A stretch of 22,284 bases of DNA, taken from NCBI RefSeq assembly GCF_934230905.1, contig NZ_CAKQFJ010000030.1:1-22284 (forward strand), given 5' to 3'. The translations under genes were made by a program, and so were the position numbers. Shown one piece after another: positions 13,226 through 22,100 of this stretch (position 1 is its first letter; every line of letters starts with the position of its first letter). The notes below the pieces were generated by a model. It saw only the letters and a program-made list of their open reading frames with translations. It searched no databases and was not told the DNA's origin. This stretch comes from an uncultured Veillonella sp. (GTDB lineage: Bacteria; Bacillota; Negativicutes; Veillonellales; Veillonellaceae).

Positions 13226-14208
13226 TAAAGTCCCTCCAACTTTGCTAACCAACATGTATATTCATGATTATTACCGACATTTGATACCATTGGTATACGT
13301 GATCCACATATGCGCATGGCCCATTTACAACGAGGATTAAAAGAACACCCTCGAGGTAATTCATATAAATCAGGCGGCTGTCCTTCGATAGCCTTTAATT
13401 CTCCATGCCATTTACCTTGTGGCAATGACATTAACAGACCAATTGTATAAGGGTGACGAGGATCATTAAATAAATCCTCTACCGAAGCAGACTCAACACA
13501 CTTACCAGCATACATAACCATCACTCGATCACACAATTGTGCTATAACACGCAAGTTATGAGAAATAAAGATAATACCTATTCCGGCTTCAACAGCTAAT
13601 GTTTGCATAAGTCGTAAAATTTGTGCCTCTGTTGTGGAGTCCAATGCAGTTGTCGGTTCATCACAAATTAAGATTTTAGGACGGCCCGCTACAGCCATGG
13701 CAATACATATCCGTTGACGCATCCCCCCACTCAACTCATGTGGATATTGTGTCAATCGTTTTTCAGGTGTAGATAGTCCCATTTTTTTCAACAAATCAAG
13801 CGCTATAGCCTTCTCATCATAGTCATCACCATAGGCATTACTTCGATGAATCACTTCATAAATTTGTTCTCCAATTGTCAATATCGGATTCAATGCGGTC
13901 ATAGGATCCTGAAATACCATAGCCACGGTTGTCCCACGCAATTCGTTCCAATCCTCTTCCACATATTCCCGACAATCTTCACCATCAATTTCAAATTGTT
14001 CTGATTTGATTTTAGTACGACCTTCAGGTAATAAACCTAGCAAAGAATTAACCATAACTGATTTACCACATCCGGATTCTCCAACAACGCCTAAAATTTC
14101 ACCTTTTCTAAGCAGAATATCCTGATTGCGAATAATGCGCAGCGGTCCTCTAAATGTCTCGATGGTAATGGATAGATTTCGTACATCTACTAATATATCA
14201 TTCATCAT
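13225..14208 (-). CDS. oppD: Oligopeptide ABC transporter ATP-binding protein OppD
   Basis: A 327-residue ATPase subunit pairing with OppF. Walker A GESGCGKS is at 43-50, Q-loop FQDP at 99-102, signature LSGGM at 159-163, Walker B LICDEPTTALD at 180-190 and switch SHN at 216-218. The C-terminal PRGCSFNPRC...CW segment carries four cysteines (288, 294, 301, 319), as in Fe-S-binding Opp/Dpp ATPases. The ATG overlaps the oppC stop by 4 bases (ATGA); AAGGAAGGGG lies upstream, and a second ATG follows immediately. The end overlaps oppF by one base. Confidence 0.92.
   Translation of the reverse strand: MMNDILVDVRNLSITIETFRGPLRIIRNQDILLRKGEILGVVGESGCGKSVMVNSLLGLLPEGRTKIKSEQFEIDGEDCREYVEEDWNELRGTTVAMVFQDPMTALNPILTIGEQIYEVIHRSNAYGDDYDEKAIALDLLKKMGLSTPEKRLTQYPHELSGGMRQRICIAMAVAGRPKILICDEPTTALDSTTEAQILRLMQTLAVEAGIGIIFISHNLRVIAQLCDRVMVMYAGKCVESASVEDLFNDPRHPYTIGLLMSLPQGKWHGELKAIEGQPPDLYELPRGCSFNPRCKWAMRICGSRIPMVSNVGNNHEYTCWLAKLEGL
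13231..13237 (-). promoter_or_regulatory. Ribosome-binding site deciding the oppF start
   Basis: GGAGGGA on the minus strand inside the last oppD codons, 5 bases before the ATG at 13225. It supports this start over the in-frame ATG at 13255. Confidence 0.7.
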
Positions 14209-15104
14209 CTATCCCCTTCCTTTGGATCAAATACATTACGCAATCCATCCCCTAAGAATACAAAACCAAGCATAGTAATACTAATGGCCAATGCAGGAAA
14301 TATTAATTGGAATGGATACGATCTCATACTACTAATCCCATCAGATGCCAAAACGCCCCAACTAGCCATCGGTGCATTTACTCCAAGCCCAATAAAACTT
14401 AAAAAGGCTTCCGTGAAAATAGCGTCTGGAATCGCTAAAGTCAATGTAATAATAATAGGTCCTACACAGTTTGGTAAAATGTGACGCCAAAGAATACGCC
14501 ATTTGGGAATCCCCATTGTTTCAGCAGCAATAATAAATTCCTCTTCCCGAACTTTCACAATTTGACTACGTACTATACGCGCCATGTTAAGCCAATATGC
14601 AATTCCCAATGCAATAAATATTGAGGTAAGACCTGGCCCAATTACAACCATTAATAAAATAACGTATAACAATAATGGAATACCATATAATACATCAACG
14701 ATAGCCATCATAATTCTATCTGTTTTACCACCAAAATAACCTGCAATGCCACCGTAAATAACACCTATTACAAGATTTAATAAAGCAGCCACGATACCGA
14801 TAGTTAAAGAAATACGTGCACCATACATAACACGAGTATAAATATCACGACCTAATGTATCTGTACCAAACCAGTGTGATAAACTAGGGCTTTGATTAGC
14901 ATCAACCAGAGATTGATCTGCATAGGTATAAGGTGAAATCATAGGACCAAAGATTGCCAATACAATCATCACAGCTATAATGCCTGCACCTACTACAGCC
15001 AAACGATTCACCTTAAATCGTTGCCACCAGTTAGGACGCACTATAAATGATGATTCTTGAATATTCGTATCGCGTTCAATAGGTAAAAAATCATTTCTAT
15101 CCAT
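14205..15104 (-). CDS. oppC: Oligopeptide ABC transporter permease OppC
   Basis: A 299-residue inner-membrane permease. A cytoplasmic N-terminal stretch with the WWQRFKVNRLAVVGA pattern leads into the first helix (about 35-57). An extracytoplasmic HWFGTDTLGRDIYTRVMYGAR segment, the OppC/DppC hallmark, follows. A five-helix permease core carries the coupling loop EEFIIAAETMGIPKWRI (the EAA motif that docks on the ATPases) and a FLSFIGLGVNAPMASWG segment. It forms the membrane channel with OppB. Its ATG overlaps the oppB stop by one base (TAATG) and its end overlaps oppD by 4 bases. Confidence 0.93.
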   Translation of the reverse strand: MDRNDFLPIERDTNIQESSFIVRPNWWQRFKVNRLAVVGAGIIAVMIVLAIFGPMISPYTYADQSLVDANQSPSLSHWFGTDTLGRDIYTRVMYGARISLTIGIVAALLNLVIGVIYGGIAGYFGGKTDRIMMAIVDVLYGIPLLLYVILLMVVIGPGLTSIFIALGIAYWLNMARIVRSQIVKVREEEFIIAAETMGIPKWRILWRHILPNCVGPIIITLTLAIPDAIFTEAFLSFIGLGVNAPMASWGVLASDGISSMRSYPFQLIFPALAISITMLGFVFLGDGLRNVFDPKEGDR

Positions 15105-16033
15105 TACGCACGCTCCTTTTCTGTTGTTACCCGAGGGTCAATGATTGGATAAATCATATCAACAATTATATTCAAGACTACAATCAATGTACTATAAAAT
15201 ACGGTAACACCAAGAATAACCGTATAATCACGATTATAAATGGATGTTACAAAATATTGACCTAAACCAGGAATGGCAAAAATCGTTTCTACAACAAAAC
15301 TACCAGTTAATAAACTAGCTGCCAGTGGCCCAATGTAGGTAATAACAGGTAAAATGGCATTGCCTAAAGCATGACGAATTAAAATATTCCATGCACCGAG
15401 CCCTTTTGCTCGAGCTGTACGAATATATTCCTGTTGATACACATCAAGCAAGCCACTACGAGTCAATCGTGCAATAAAAGCCATAGGCTGTGCGGCCAAT
15501 GTAAGTACTGGTAAAATCATATACGATGGACCACGCCACATTGCCACGGGTAACCAACCCAATTCAAATCCCACTACATATACTAATACTGCACCAATAA
15601 TAAATGTAGGAACAGAAATACCTAATGTAGAAATAAACGTAATAGCATAATCTACTATGCCATTAGGACGCATAGCACTAATAGCACCAGCGGCAATACC
15701 GCCAACAATAGCAACACAAAGAGCTAACAAACCTAATTGAGCAGATACAGGAAATGATTCCCCTATGATATCATTAACAGATCGACCTTCATATTTATAA
15801 GATGGCCCTAAATCCCCTGTAACAACACCACCTATATAATCAGCATATTGCTTCCATAAGGGATCATCTAAATGATATTTTGCTTCTATACTTGCTTTAA
15901 CTTGAGGTGGTAATTTTTTCTCACTTGTGAAAGGTCCACCAGGTATAGCATGCATTAAAACGAAGGTAATACTAATAATTACCCACAGTATAACAAGTGC
16001 GCTACCTATGCGCCGTAAAACATACCTTGCCAT
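15104..16033 (-). CDS. oppB: Oligopeptide ABC transporter permease OppB
   Basis: A 309-residue inner-membrane permease and first gene of the operon. It opens RYVLRRIGSALVILWVIISITFVLMHAIPGGPF, split here as helix 1 (about 9-28) and the PGGPF family motif. Later come DLGPSY, the coupling loop QEYIRTARAKGLGAWNILIRHA, and ETIFAIPGLGQYF near the end. Six transmembrane helices are expected. An in-frame ATG lies five codons earlier (16048), but the GGAGGAG ribosome-binding site falls between the two and fits only the ATG at 16033 (spacing 6). A TATAAT box lies at 16068-16073 and a palindrome at 16103-16125. Confidence 0.93.
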   Translation of the reverse strand: MARYVLRRIGSALVILWVIISITFVLMHAIPGGPFTSEKKLPPQVKASIEAKYHLDDPLWKQYADYIGGVVTGDLGPSYKYEGRSVNDIIGESFPVSAQLGLLALCVAIVGGIAAGAISAMRPNGIVDYAITFISTLGISVPTFIIGAVLVYVVGFELGWLPVAMWRGPSYMILPVLTLAAQPMAFIARLTRSGLLDVYQQEYIRTARAKGLGAWNILIRHALGNAILPVITYIGPLAASLLTGSFVVETIFAIPGLGQYFVTSIYNRDYTVILGVTVFYSTLIVVLNIIVDMIYPIIDPRVTTEKERA

Positions 16034-16039
16034 TCTATT

Positions 16040-16046
16040 CTCCTCC
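16040..16046 (-). promoter_or_regulatory. Ribosome-binding site deciding the oppB start
   Basis: GGAGGAG on the minus strand, 6 bases before the ATG at 16033. The upstream in-frame ATG at 16048 overlaps this site and cannot use it. Confidence 0.85.
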
Positions 16047-16067
16047 ATACAATAAAATTTCTATTTT

Positions 16068-16073
16068 ATTATA
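16068..16073 (-). promoter_or_regulatory. Candidate -10 box for the opp operon
   Basis: A perfect TATAAT on the minus strand, 35 bases before the oppB ATG and embedded in very AT-rich DNA. At 17-18 bases upstream only TTAATT/TTTAAT is found, a poor -35, so activator dependence or a different start is possible. Confidence 0.4.
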
Positions 16074-16102
16074 CTATATTTTACCTAAAAAATTAAAGTC
16101 AT

Positions 16103-16125
16103 ATATTTATTATTGTAATAAATAT
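16103..16125. promoter_or_regulatory. Perfect palindrome upstream of opp, candidate operator
   Basis: Arms of 10 bp (ATATTTATTA at 16103-16112, TAATAAATAT at 16116-16125) flank a TTG spacer. It lies about 30 bases upstream of the opp -10 box, in the opp/pdxY divergent region. AT-rich DNA gives such symmetry by chance more often than average, so this is only a candidate. I cannot match it to a known regulator. Confidence 0.35.
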
Positions 16126-16225
16126 TTTAATTTTTATTTATTTCTTTTAAATTCATTCCATTAAATACTCATCTTTCTTTCATATTATATCATGCATTAC
16201 CGGTCCTTTCTATTATTCCACTCAT

Positions 16226-16254
16226 TTTACATGTTTTAACGAATACAGTACAAT
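16226..16254 (+). promoter_or_regulatory. Sigma-70 promoter of the pyridoxamine kinase gene
   Basis: TTTACA (16226-16231, five of six) is separated by 17 bases from TACAAT (16249-16254, five of six). The predicted start near 16261 leaves a leader of about 20 bases including the GAGGAGG ribosome-binding site at 16271-16277. Confidence 0.7.
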
Positions 16255-16282
16255 ACAAGCATACTATATTGAGGAGGTCACT

Positions 16283-17119
16283 ATGACAACAATACCAAGA
16301 ATACTTACTATACAAGACATGAGTTCCATCGGACGTTGCTCTCTAACTGTTATGCTACCTATCATCAGTGCCCTTGGGTGTCAGGCAGTGCCATTAGCGA
16401 CAGCCGTATTGAGCAACCATTTAGAGTACCCCTACTTTGAGATAGTTGATTTATCAGATCATCTAATAGACTTTATGGATTGCTGGGAAAAAAACGAAAT
16501 TGATTTTAATGCTATTGTGAGTGGTTTCTTAGCCTCTCCTGAACAAATTCATCTTGTAGAGGAAGCAATTAATCGCTTTGGAAAAGATAAAATGGTAATT
16601 GTAGATCCTGCTATGGCAGATGATGGACATCTCTACTCTATATATACACCAGATATGGTAAAAGCTATGCGTCATCTTATTTCTAGAGCTCATATAGTTA
16701 AACCTAATTATACAGAAGCCTGTTTCTTATTAGAGAAACCATTCTCTACGAATCCAATTTCAAATGATGAATTACATGATATGTGTAAAAAACTGCATCA
16801 ATTAGGGCCTGAACTGGTTATTATGACTAGTGTACCTTCCAATACAGATGCAACGATTGCCGTATATGAAGGAGATACTGATATGGTAACAACATACTCA
16901 GTTCCTCATATTCCTGTAAAAGCAACTGGAACGGGCGATATCTTTACATCTGTTTTATCAGGAGCTATCATGCGTGGATTTACAGCACACGAAGCAGCTC
17001 AACTGGCGATGAAATTTACAACAAAATCAATCCAAGCCACTGTAGACAATGTAAAATCCATGAAACATGGTATCGCTTTTGAACTTGTATTACCAGAATT
17101 AACTAATTTATCCAAATAA
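16283..17119 (+). CDS. pdxY: Pyridoxamine/pyridoxal kinase (ribokinase-like fold)
   Basis: A 278-residue cytoplasmic kinase that phosphorylates B6 vitamers in the PLP salvage pathway. It opens IQDMSSIGRCSLTVMLPI with LGCQAVPLATAVLSNH, typical of the Firmicutes pyridoxamine kinase group, in which the PLP-kinase substrate loop lies here. VDPAMADDGHLY (107-118) and KPNYTEACFL (140-149) are PfkB-superfamily motifs. ATGTGDIF (214-221) forms the anion hole with catalytic D219. A strong GAGGAGG and a good promoter lie upstream. It is divergent from opp and no terminator separates it from the next gene, which has its own promoter. Whether PdxY or PdxK is the better symbol is not resolvable here. Confidence 0.9.
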   Translation: MTTIPRILTIQDMSSIGRCSLTVMLPIISALGCQAVPLATAVLSNHLEYPYFEIVDLSDHLIDFMDCWEKNEIDFNAIVSGFLASPEQIHLVEEAINRFGKDKMVIVDPAMADDGHLYSIYTPDMVKAMRHLISRAHIVKPNYTEACFLLEKPFSTNPISNDELHDMCKKLHQLGPELVIMTSVPSNTDATIAVYEGDTDMVTTYSVPHIPVKATGTGDIFTSVLSGAIMRGFTAHEAAQLAMKFTTKSIQATVDNVKSMKHGIAFELVLPELTNLSK

Positions 17120-17129
17120 TCCATTTAAA

Positions 17130-17158
17130 TTGTCCAAATAGCCTGTTCATGATATACT
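17130..17158 (+). promoter_or_regulatory. Extended -10 promoter of the DUF805 gene
   Basis: TTGTCC (17130-17135, four of six) is separated by 17 bases from TATACT (17153-17158, five of six). A TG lies one base upstream of the -10 (TGATATACT), the extended -10 form. The leader would be about 43 bases. Confidence 0.55.
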
Positions 17159-17207
17159 TAAACACATAGAAAATATACGTTATGTTTATTTTTATAAAGG
17201 GGATTTC

Positions 17208-17792
17208 ATGGATTTATTATATCCAGTTCTACGAACTGTACTAATCTGCTTAGTAGGCTTTGGTATAGCATATCAGGGACGACGAATGGGCTATACCATA
17301 TTCAATCTTTCAGGACGCTTTAACAGACTACAATTTATCATTCTTTTCATAGTCTTAATGATACTCTTCTATGCAGTAGGTATCATTGAAGATCGATTAA
17401 TCGACTACATCGTTACATTGCCAGCATATTGGGCTACACGTATTTTTGTTGGTGCATTACAAGCTCTATTATTCCCATTAGCCTGTGCATTATTCACGAG
17501 ACGAATACACGATATTGGGTTCAATGGATGGGCTGGCATTTTATGGGCTGCTATCATTATTTTTATAAATACCTATTCAGCTGTAACCCCTTTAAATTAC
17601 TTATTAAATTTATTTGTGTTGATTATAGGTTTTCTTTTTTGGGTATTACCTGGGCAACCGGAACCAAATAAATATGGCTATCCTCCATTTATGAGTCAAG
17701 TACCAATACACTCACAGCCAACTACAGAACCGCCCACACAAGAAGAACAAGAAGTTCGAAAAAAAGTACGAAAACGACGTAAAAAACGATAA
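17208..17792 (+). CDS. DUF805 family membrane protein
   Basis: A 194-residue inner-membrane protein. A first hydrophobic helix (about 5-22) is followed by LSGRFNRLQF (34-43), then more helices (about 43-60, 80-96, 107-125 and 128-147). TRRIHDIGFNGWAGIL, with the arginine/histidine-aspartate pair, and PGQPEPNKYG after the last helix are the defining DUF805 motifs. The C-terminal tail is cytoplasmic-looking: a proline/threonine/glutamine-rich stretch ending in a strongly basic KKVRKRRKKR. No biochemical function is known for this family. AAAGGGG precedes the ATG, and a palindromic terminator follows 8 bases past the stop. Confidence 0.88.
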   Translation: MDLLYPVLRTVLICLVGFGIAYQGRRMGYTIFNLSGRFNRLQFIILFIVLMILFYAVGIIEDRLIDYIVTLPAYWATRIFVGALQALLFPLACALFTRRIHDIGFNGWAGILWAAIIIFINTYSAVTPLNYLLNLFVLIIGFLFWVLPGQPEPNKYGYPPFMSQVPIHSQPTTEPPTQEEQEVRKKVRKRRKKR

Positions 17793-17800
17793 TAAAACTA

Positions 17801-17830
17801 AAAAAGCTGAGTCTTAAGACTCAGCTTTTT
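17801..17830. terminator. Bidirectional rho-independent terminator between convergent genes
   Basis: A perfect 30-base palindrome folds into a 13-bp stem (AAAAAGCTGAGTC with its complement) and a TTAA loop. The arms supply a T-run on either strand. It ends transcripts of the plus-strand DUF805 gene and of the minus-strand gene at 17840-19009. Confidence 0.92.
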
Positions 17831-17839
17831 ATTATGTAG

Positions 17840-19009
17840 TTAATTCATCAATAGCATCAATTCTATCAATGTACATCCAATATAAGCAATAATAAATTTA
17901 ACCTTTTGTTTTCTAGCACGATCATCATCTGCTATTTTCAATCGATTAGCAAGAAATCGCTTATCACGAATCTGTAATAATAGTTGCTTGATGCGCTCTT
18001 GGCTTTGAGAAGCAATACATTCATCACAATCAGTACTCAAAGAAGCTTGTTGCATGAAAATTCGACGATGTAATTTACGCAATTGAATTTTAATATTATT
18101 ATGTACAAATGCGCTTTGCCATTGTTTTCTAGAGTCTACGTACATATATACATATCTTGGAATATTCATTACTAAGAACGATATAATAAAAATTCCTAAA
18201 GAAATTAAGAAATAGGTAGAGAATGAAAACTCTAACGTTTCCGTTGGCAAATAATGATGAAGAATTACAAATGTAATCCATACACCGATTGGCAATAATA
18301 ATACAGCTGCAATATCAATTGATCGAAGCCAACTAGTTCTTGTGGGCACATCAGGAACTGTAAACGTATTTACAGGATCATGAAATGCATAGTAATCTAA
18401 TTGCAATACAGATTGTCCTGTTCTTGGATTTCCCAGTAAAACAGGCCCCGTACTCCCTACATGTCGTTCTGGTAAAGGAATAAATTTTTTAATTCTAGAA
18501 TTAGGAACTAAATCAAATTGAATAATCCCCTTTTTTTCAAATCGCACTGTAGAACCTAAACGACTAATAGCAATAGGATTAAAAAATATGCCAAATAGGC
18601 TAAGGAACCAATTGCCTAAGAGGTGGAGAATAGAGTTTAAAATAAACCCGCCTGTATCTATATTAGCTGTATCTAACTTAACAGCAAAGGAAGATGAATA
18701 GTCATCGAACCACACATCTTCGATGGTAAATTCCACATTAATCACATTCCCCCATTTAGTAATAATGGAGAGAAATACTTGATTATTTGGCTCAAATTCA
18801 AAAGTTACAGAATAGATTAACCAATGATTTCGAAACGCAGCACGAAGCATCCGATTGACCATATCTTCTTCAATGTAAAGAATTCTATGATCAAATAATT
18901 CTCGCTCCACAGGTGCAGCCATAAGTGTCGTATCCTGTTCAATAATAGGAGAACGTTCATTTAATGCGTCATCCACCAAAGATCGTAACTTGGTGAAGAT
19001 TTTTGTCAT
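17840..19009 (-). CDS. Unknown multi-pass membrane protein
   Basis: A 389-residue protein I do not recognise. The first 120 residues are soluble and strand-rich (IYSVTFEFEPNNQVFLSI and NVINVEFTIEDVWF regions). A hydrophobic segment at about 121-145 follows, then a second soluble segment to about 230. Two helices lie at about 232-251 and 263-282. A basic region (302-317) leads to a CDEC pair at 328-331, a charged stretch, and a final helix at about 371-387. The N-terminal part resembles a lipid- or membrane-sensing domain in composition only; no catalytic motif is visible. GGAGC precedes the ATG. An extended -10 promoter sits at 19063-19091, inside a 12-bp inverted repeat. It appears to be a single-gene unit. 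Confidence 0.75.
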   Translation of the reverse strand: MTKIFTKLRSLVDDALNERSPIIEQDTTLMAAPVERELFDHRILYIEEDMVNRMLRAAFRNHWLIYSVTFEFEPNNQVFLSIITKWGNVINVEFTIEDVWFDDYSSSFAVKLDTANIDTGGFILNSILHLLGNWFLSLFGIFFNPIAISRLGSTVRFEKKGIIQFDLVPNSRIKKFIPLPERHVGSTGPVLLGNPRTGQSVLQLDYYAFHDPVNTFTVPDVPTRTSWLRSIDIAAVLLLPIGVWITFVILHHYLPTETLEFSFSTYFLISLGIFIISFLVMNIPRYVYMYVDSRKQWQSAFVHNNIKIQLRKLHRRIFMQQASLSTDCDECIASQSQERIKQLLLQIRDKRFLANRLKIADDDRARKQKVKFIIAYIGCTLIELMLLMN

Positions 19010-19040
19010 AGTCGCTCCAATATATGCACACTACACAAGA

Positions 19041-19101
19041 TTTATATACCTCAAACATTAAAATTATACCATAATTTACCTGTTTTATCGAGGTATATAA
19101 A
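19041..19101. repeat. 12-bp inverted repeat bracketing the promoter of the unknown membrane protein
   Basis: TTTATATACCTC at 19041-19052 and its exact complement GAGGTATATAAA at 19090-19101 are separated by 37 bases. That interval holds nearly the whole promoter. One arm overlaps the -35 and the other lies just past the predicted start site. It could be a paired operator or form a long-loop hairpin. Confidence 0.7.
19063..19091 (-). promoter_or_regulatory. Extended -10 promoter for the gene at 17840-19009
   Basis: On the minus strand, TCGATA (19086-19091, four of six) is separated by 17 bases from a perfect TATAAT (19063-19068) preceded by TGG. The predicted start is near 19056, giving a leader of about 47 bases. 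Confidence 0.6.
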
Positions 19102-19134
19102 GAGATTCACTAAGGCCTTTCCATCAGCTACCAC

Positions 19135-22100
19135 TTATACACTGGCCATCGTAAGTCGACAATATGCATAGAACCGCCCTTTCTTAGCAATTAATTCGCT
19201 AAAGGTTCCATCTTCTACAATACGACCTTTTTCCATAAAAAGAATACGATCCATCAGCTCTAATCCTTCTAACTGATGTGTAATATATAAAACAGTTTTT
19301 TCTTTTGTGAAAGCTAAAATATCATTATGCAGTTTTTGTCTTGTTACTTGGTCTAACCCCTCCAAAGGTTCATCAAGAAGAATTAGCTCAGGATTTCTTA
19401 AAAATAGTCTAGCTAAAGCAACACGTTGACGTTCGCCTCCACTCAGACCTACTCCTCCACTACCTACAATCGTTCGTAAGCCCTTTGGCAATCGCATAAC
19501 TACATCAGATAAAACAGCTTGTTCTACGGCACGCTGTACCTCATCCGCACTTGCATGGGGCTTAGCAATTCGAACATTATCCTCCAATGTAGCATGGAAA
19601 ATATACGTATCTTGTGTGATAGATCCCATTAAGTTTCGCCAAGAATCAATCGTAACCGTCTTTAAATCATTGTAACCTACCGAAATATGACCAGAATAAT
19701 CATATAGCCTTTCTAACAAAGAAAACAATGTAGTTTTACCAGATCCACTAGCACCAACAATAGCAACAGCCTGTCCTTTTGGTATATCTAATGTTAAATC
19801 TTTATAGATAAGTGATGAGTGATCATACCCAAAATTAACATGTTTCAATGATATCGTATCCACAGAATCTAAATCTACACAGCCTGTATCCTTGATTGGC
19901 AGAGGTGCATGCTTAATTTGTAACAATCGACGAACCGCTACTAAACTTTCATAACCATGATGAACGGATACAATCATAGGCTGCAGCGCTTCAAACCAAG
20001 CTTGAATACCAATGGCACATACTACGACCATAACACTTGCCCAAGGACCAGTTAATACATTACTTGTTAATAGGGCCGCTAACACAACTACAATCTGTAC
20101 AATAGCGATAAACATCGTATTTCCTAAATTCATACCTTTAGAAATACGACCCTTATGATACTCTACATCATCTATAGATTGCTTCATACGTTCCATAACT
20201 AGATTTTCATTATGATAACTAATGATGTCTTCTAAACTTTCCAATGTATCAGTCAATGTTGATTTGAAATGACCTTGTACCCGACTAATCATATTTAAAG
20301 ATGTACGATGATAACGATATATGCCATACGGTAATACAACACCTGTCATCAATGCAGCACACCACACAAGAGTTGATAAATTCGTATCTATAGTACCGAC
20401 GCCAAAGGATACCAATATAGTTAATGCGATAGCTGCTACAGGAGGGATTAAGGTGCGTAAATAAAAGAATTGTAGTACTTCAATATCCGCCATAATACGG
20501 TTGAGCATATCACCAGCACCCCATCGTTTAAATATGGCTGGTGCCAATGGTTCTAAATAGGTATAAAACCATACACGCAACCCATACAAACCTTGAAATG
20601 CCATTTTATGAGATGTGTACCGCTCAAAATAACGACATACAGCACGACTAATACCAAAGAAGCGCACACCTACGATAGCGAGACTCAAGTAAGTGATACC
20701 AGGTTGTAATGCAGCCGATGCCAGTAACCAAGAGGATACGCTCAAAAGCCCCACATTCATGAATACGGTCAGAGAAGTGAAAACTAAGGCAAGTACTAAG
20801 GACCAACGAGCAGGTTTTAATACGGAAAATAACAATTTCCAACCTTCAATATCACTATACTTAGTTTTATCGGCTTCATACGGGACTTTACTATTACTTA
20901 ATGCCTCTTGTTGTTGTGGCAATGGAACTTCAAGCTTAGAAACATATGACACATCCTCATCACTCATTACAAACGAACCCGTTCCAGCATCTACTAGCGC
21001 CTTAAAATAACCATTCTGTGCCAACAAGGATTCATAGGTTCCCTGCTCAATTATTTCACCTTGACGCAACACATATAACTGAGAAGCCCACTGCATCGTT
21101 TGAATACGGTGTCCCACAAGAATAACAATTTTATCCTTCATCAAGCGCTGTAATGCGCGACTGATTTGAGCTTCTGTATTCACATCTAAATGAGATGTAA
21201 CTTCGTCTAAAATAAGAACTTGTCCACGATGTAAAAAAGCACGTGCCAAGGCAATACGTTGTAATTCGCCACCACTAAGTCCCATGCCTCCTTCACCAAC
21301 GACAAAATTCAAGCCCTTTTCACAAATTACATCATGTAGCTCCGCTAGTTTGGCTGCTTCTAAAAGCTCGTCATCACTTACATCTTGTCCAAAGGCAATA
21401 TTATCTCGTAGCGTACCATGCATGACATGAGGTTTTTGAGACACATACGTAACCTGTGTACGCCACCAATCCATAGAACAGGTTGATAGATCTATATCAT
21501 TAACATATACACTATTTGGAGGGGCCGCTAAAAAGGCACCTAATATTCGTGCAATTGTCGATTTACCGGCCCCACTTTCACCAACAAGCATAATAGGCTT
21601 ATTGCGATATACCTGTAATGTAATATGCTTTATCCCATTGCTTGTTTCTGGATAGGTATAATTTAAATTATCTAGGCGTATAGATTCAATTATACCTTGA
21701 ATACGACAGTTGCCACCTCGAGGTAATGCAGTAGATATATTCATAAAAGCATCAAATTTAGCGAGTGCAGTTTTACCAGACATGCCTGTGTGAAAGGCAG
21801 CCCCTAATTGTCTAAAAGGTGTATAGAATTCTGGAGCCAACAATAACATAAAGAAGGCTGAAAGGAAATCCAAACCACCATCTAATAGTGTAAGACCTAA
21901 ATACACAGCAATGATAGCGGTGCTTATTGTGCTAACTAATTCCAAGACGAGGGCAGATAGAAAAGCCACTCGCAATACGCGTAAGGTAGAGTCTTTAAAT
22001 TCATTAGAGAGTCGACTGATGACTTGTATTTGTTCCTTTGCACGACCAAACACCTTTAATGTAGTAATACCGCGTAATACATCTAAAAAATGACCTGATA

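Noticed and set aside
13226..13255. Longer oppF starting at 13255
   Set aside because: The extra 10 residues are encoded inside oppD; TAATG overlap and GGAGGGA support 13225.
16034..16048. Longer oppB starting at 16048
   Set aside because: This ATG directly abuts the GGAGGAG that serves the ATG at 16033.
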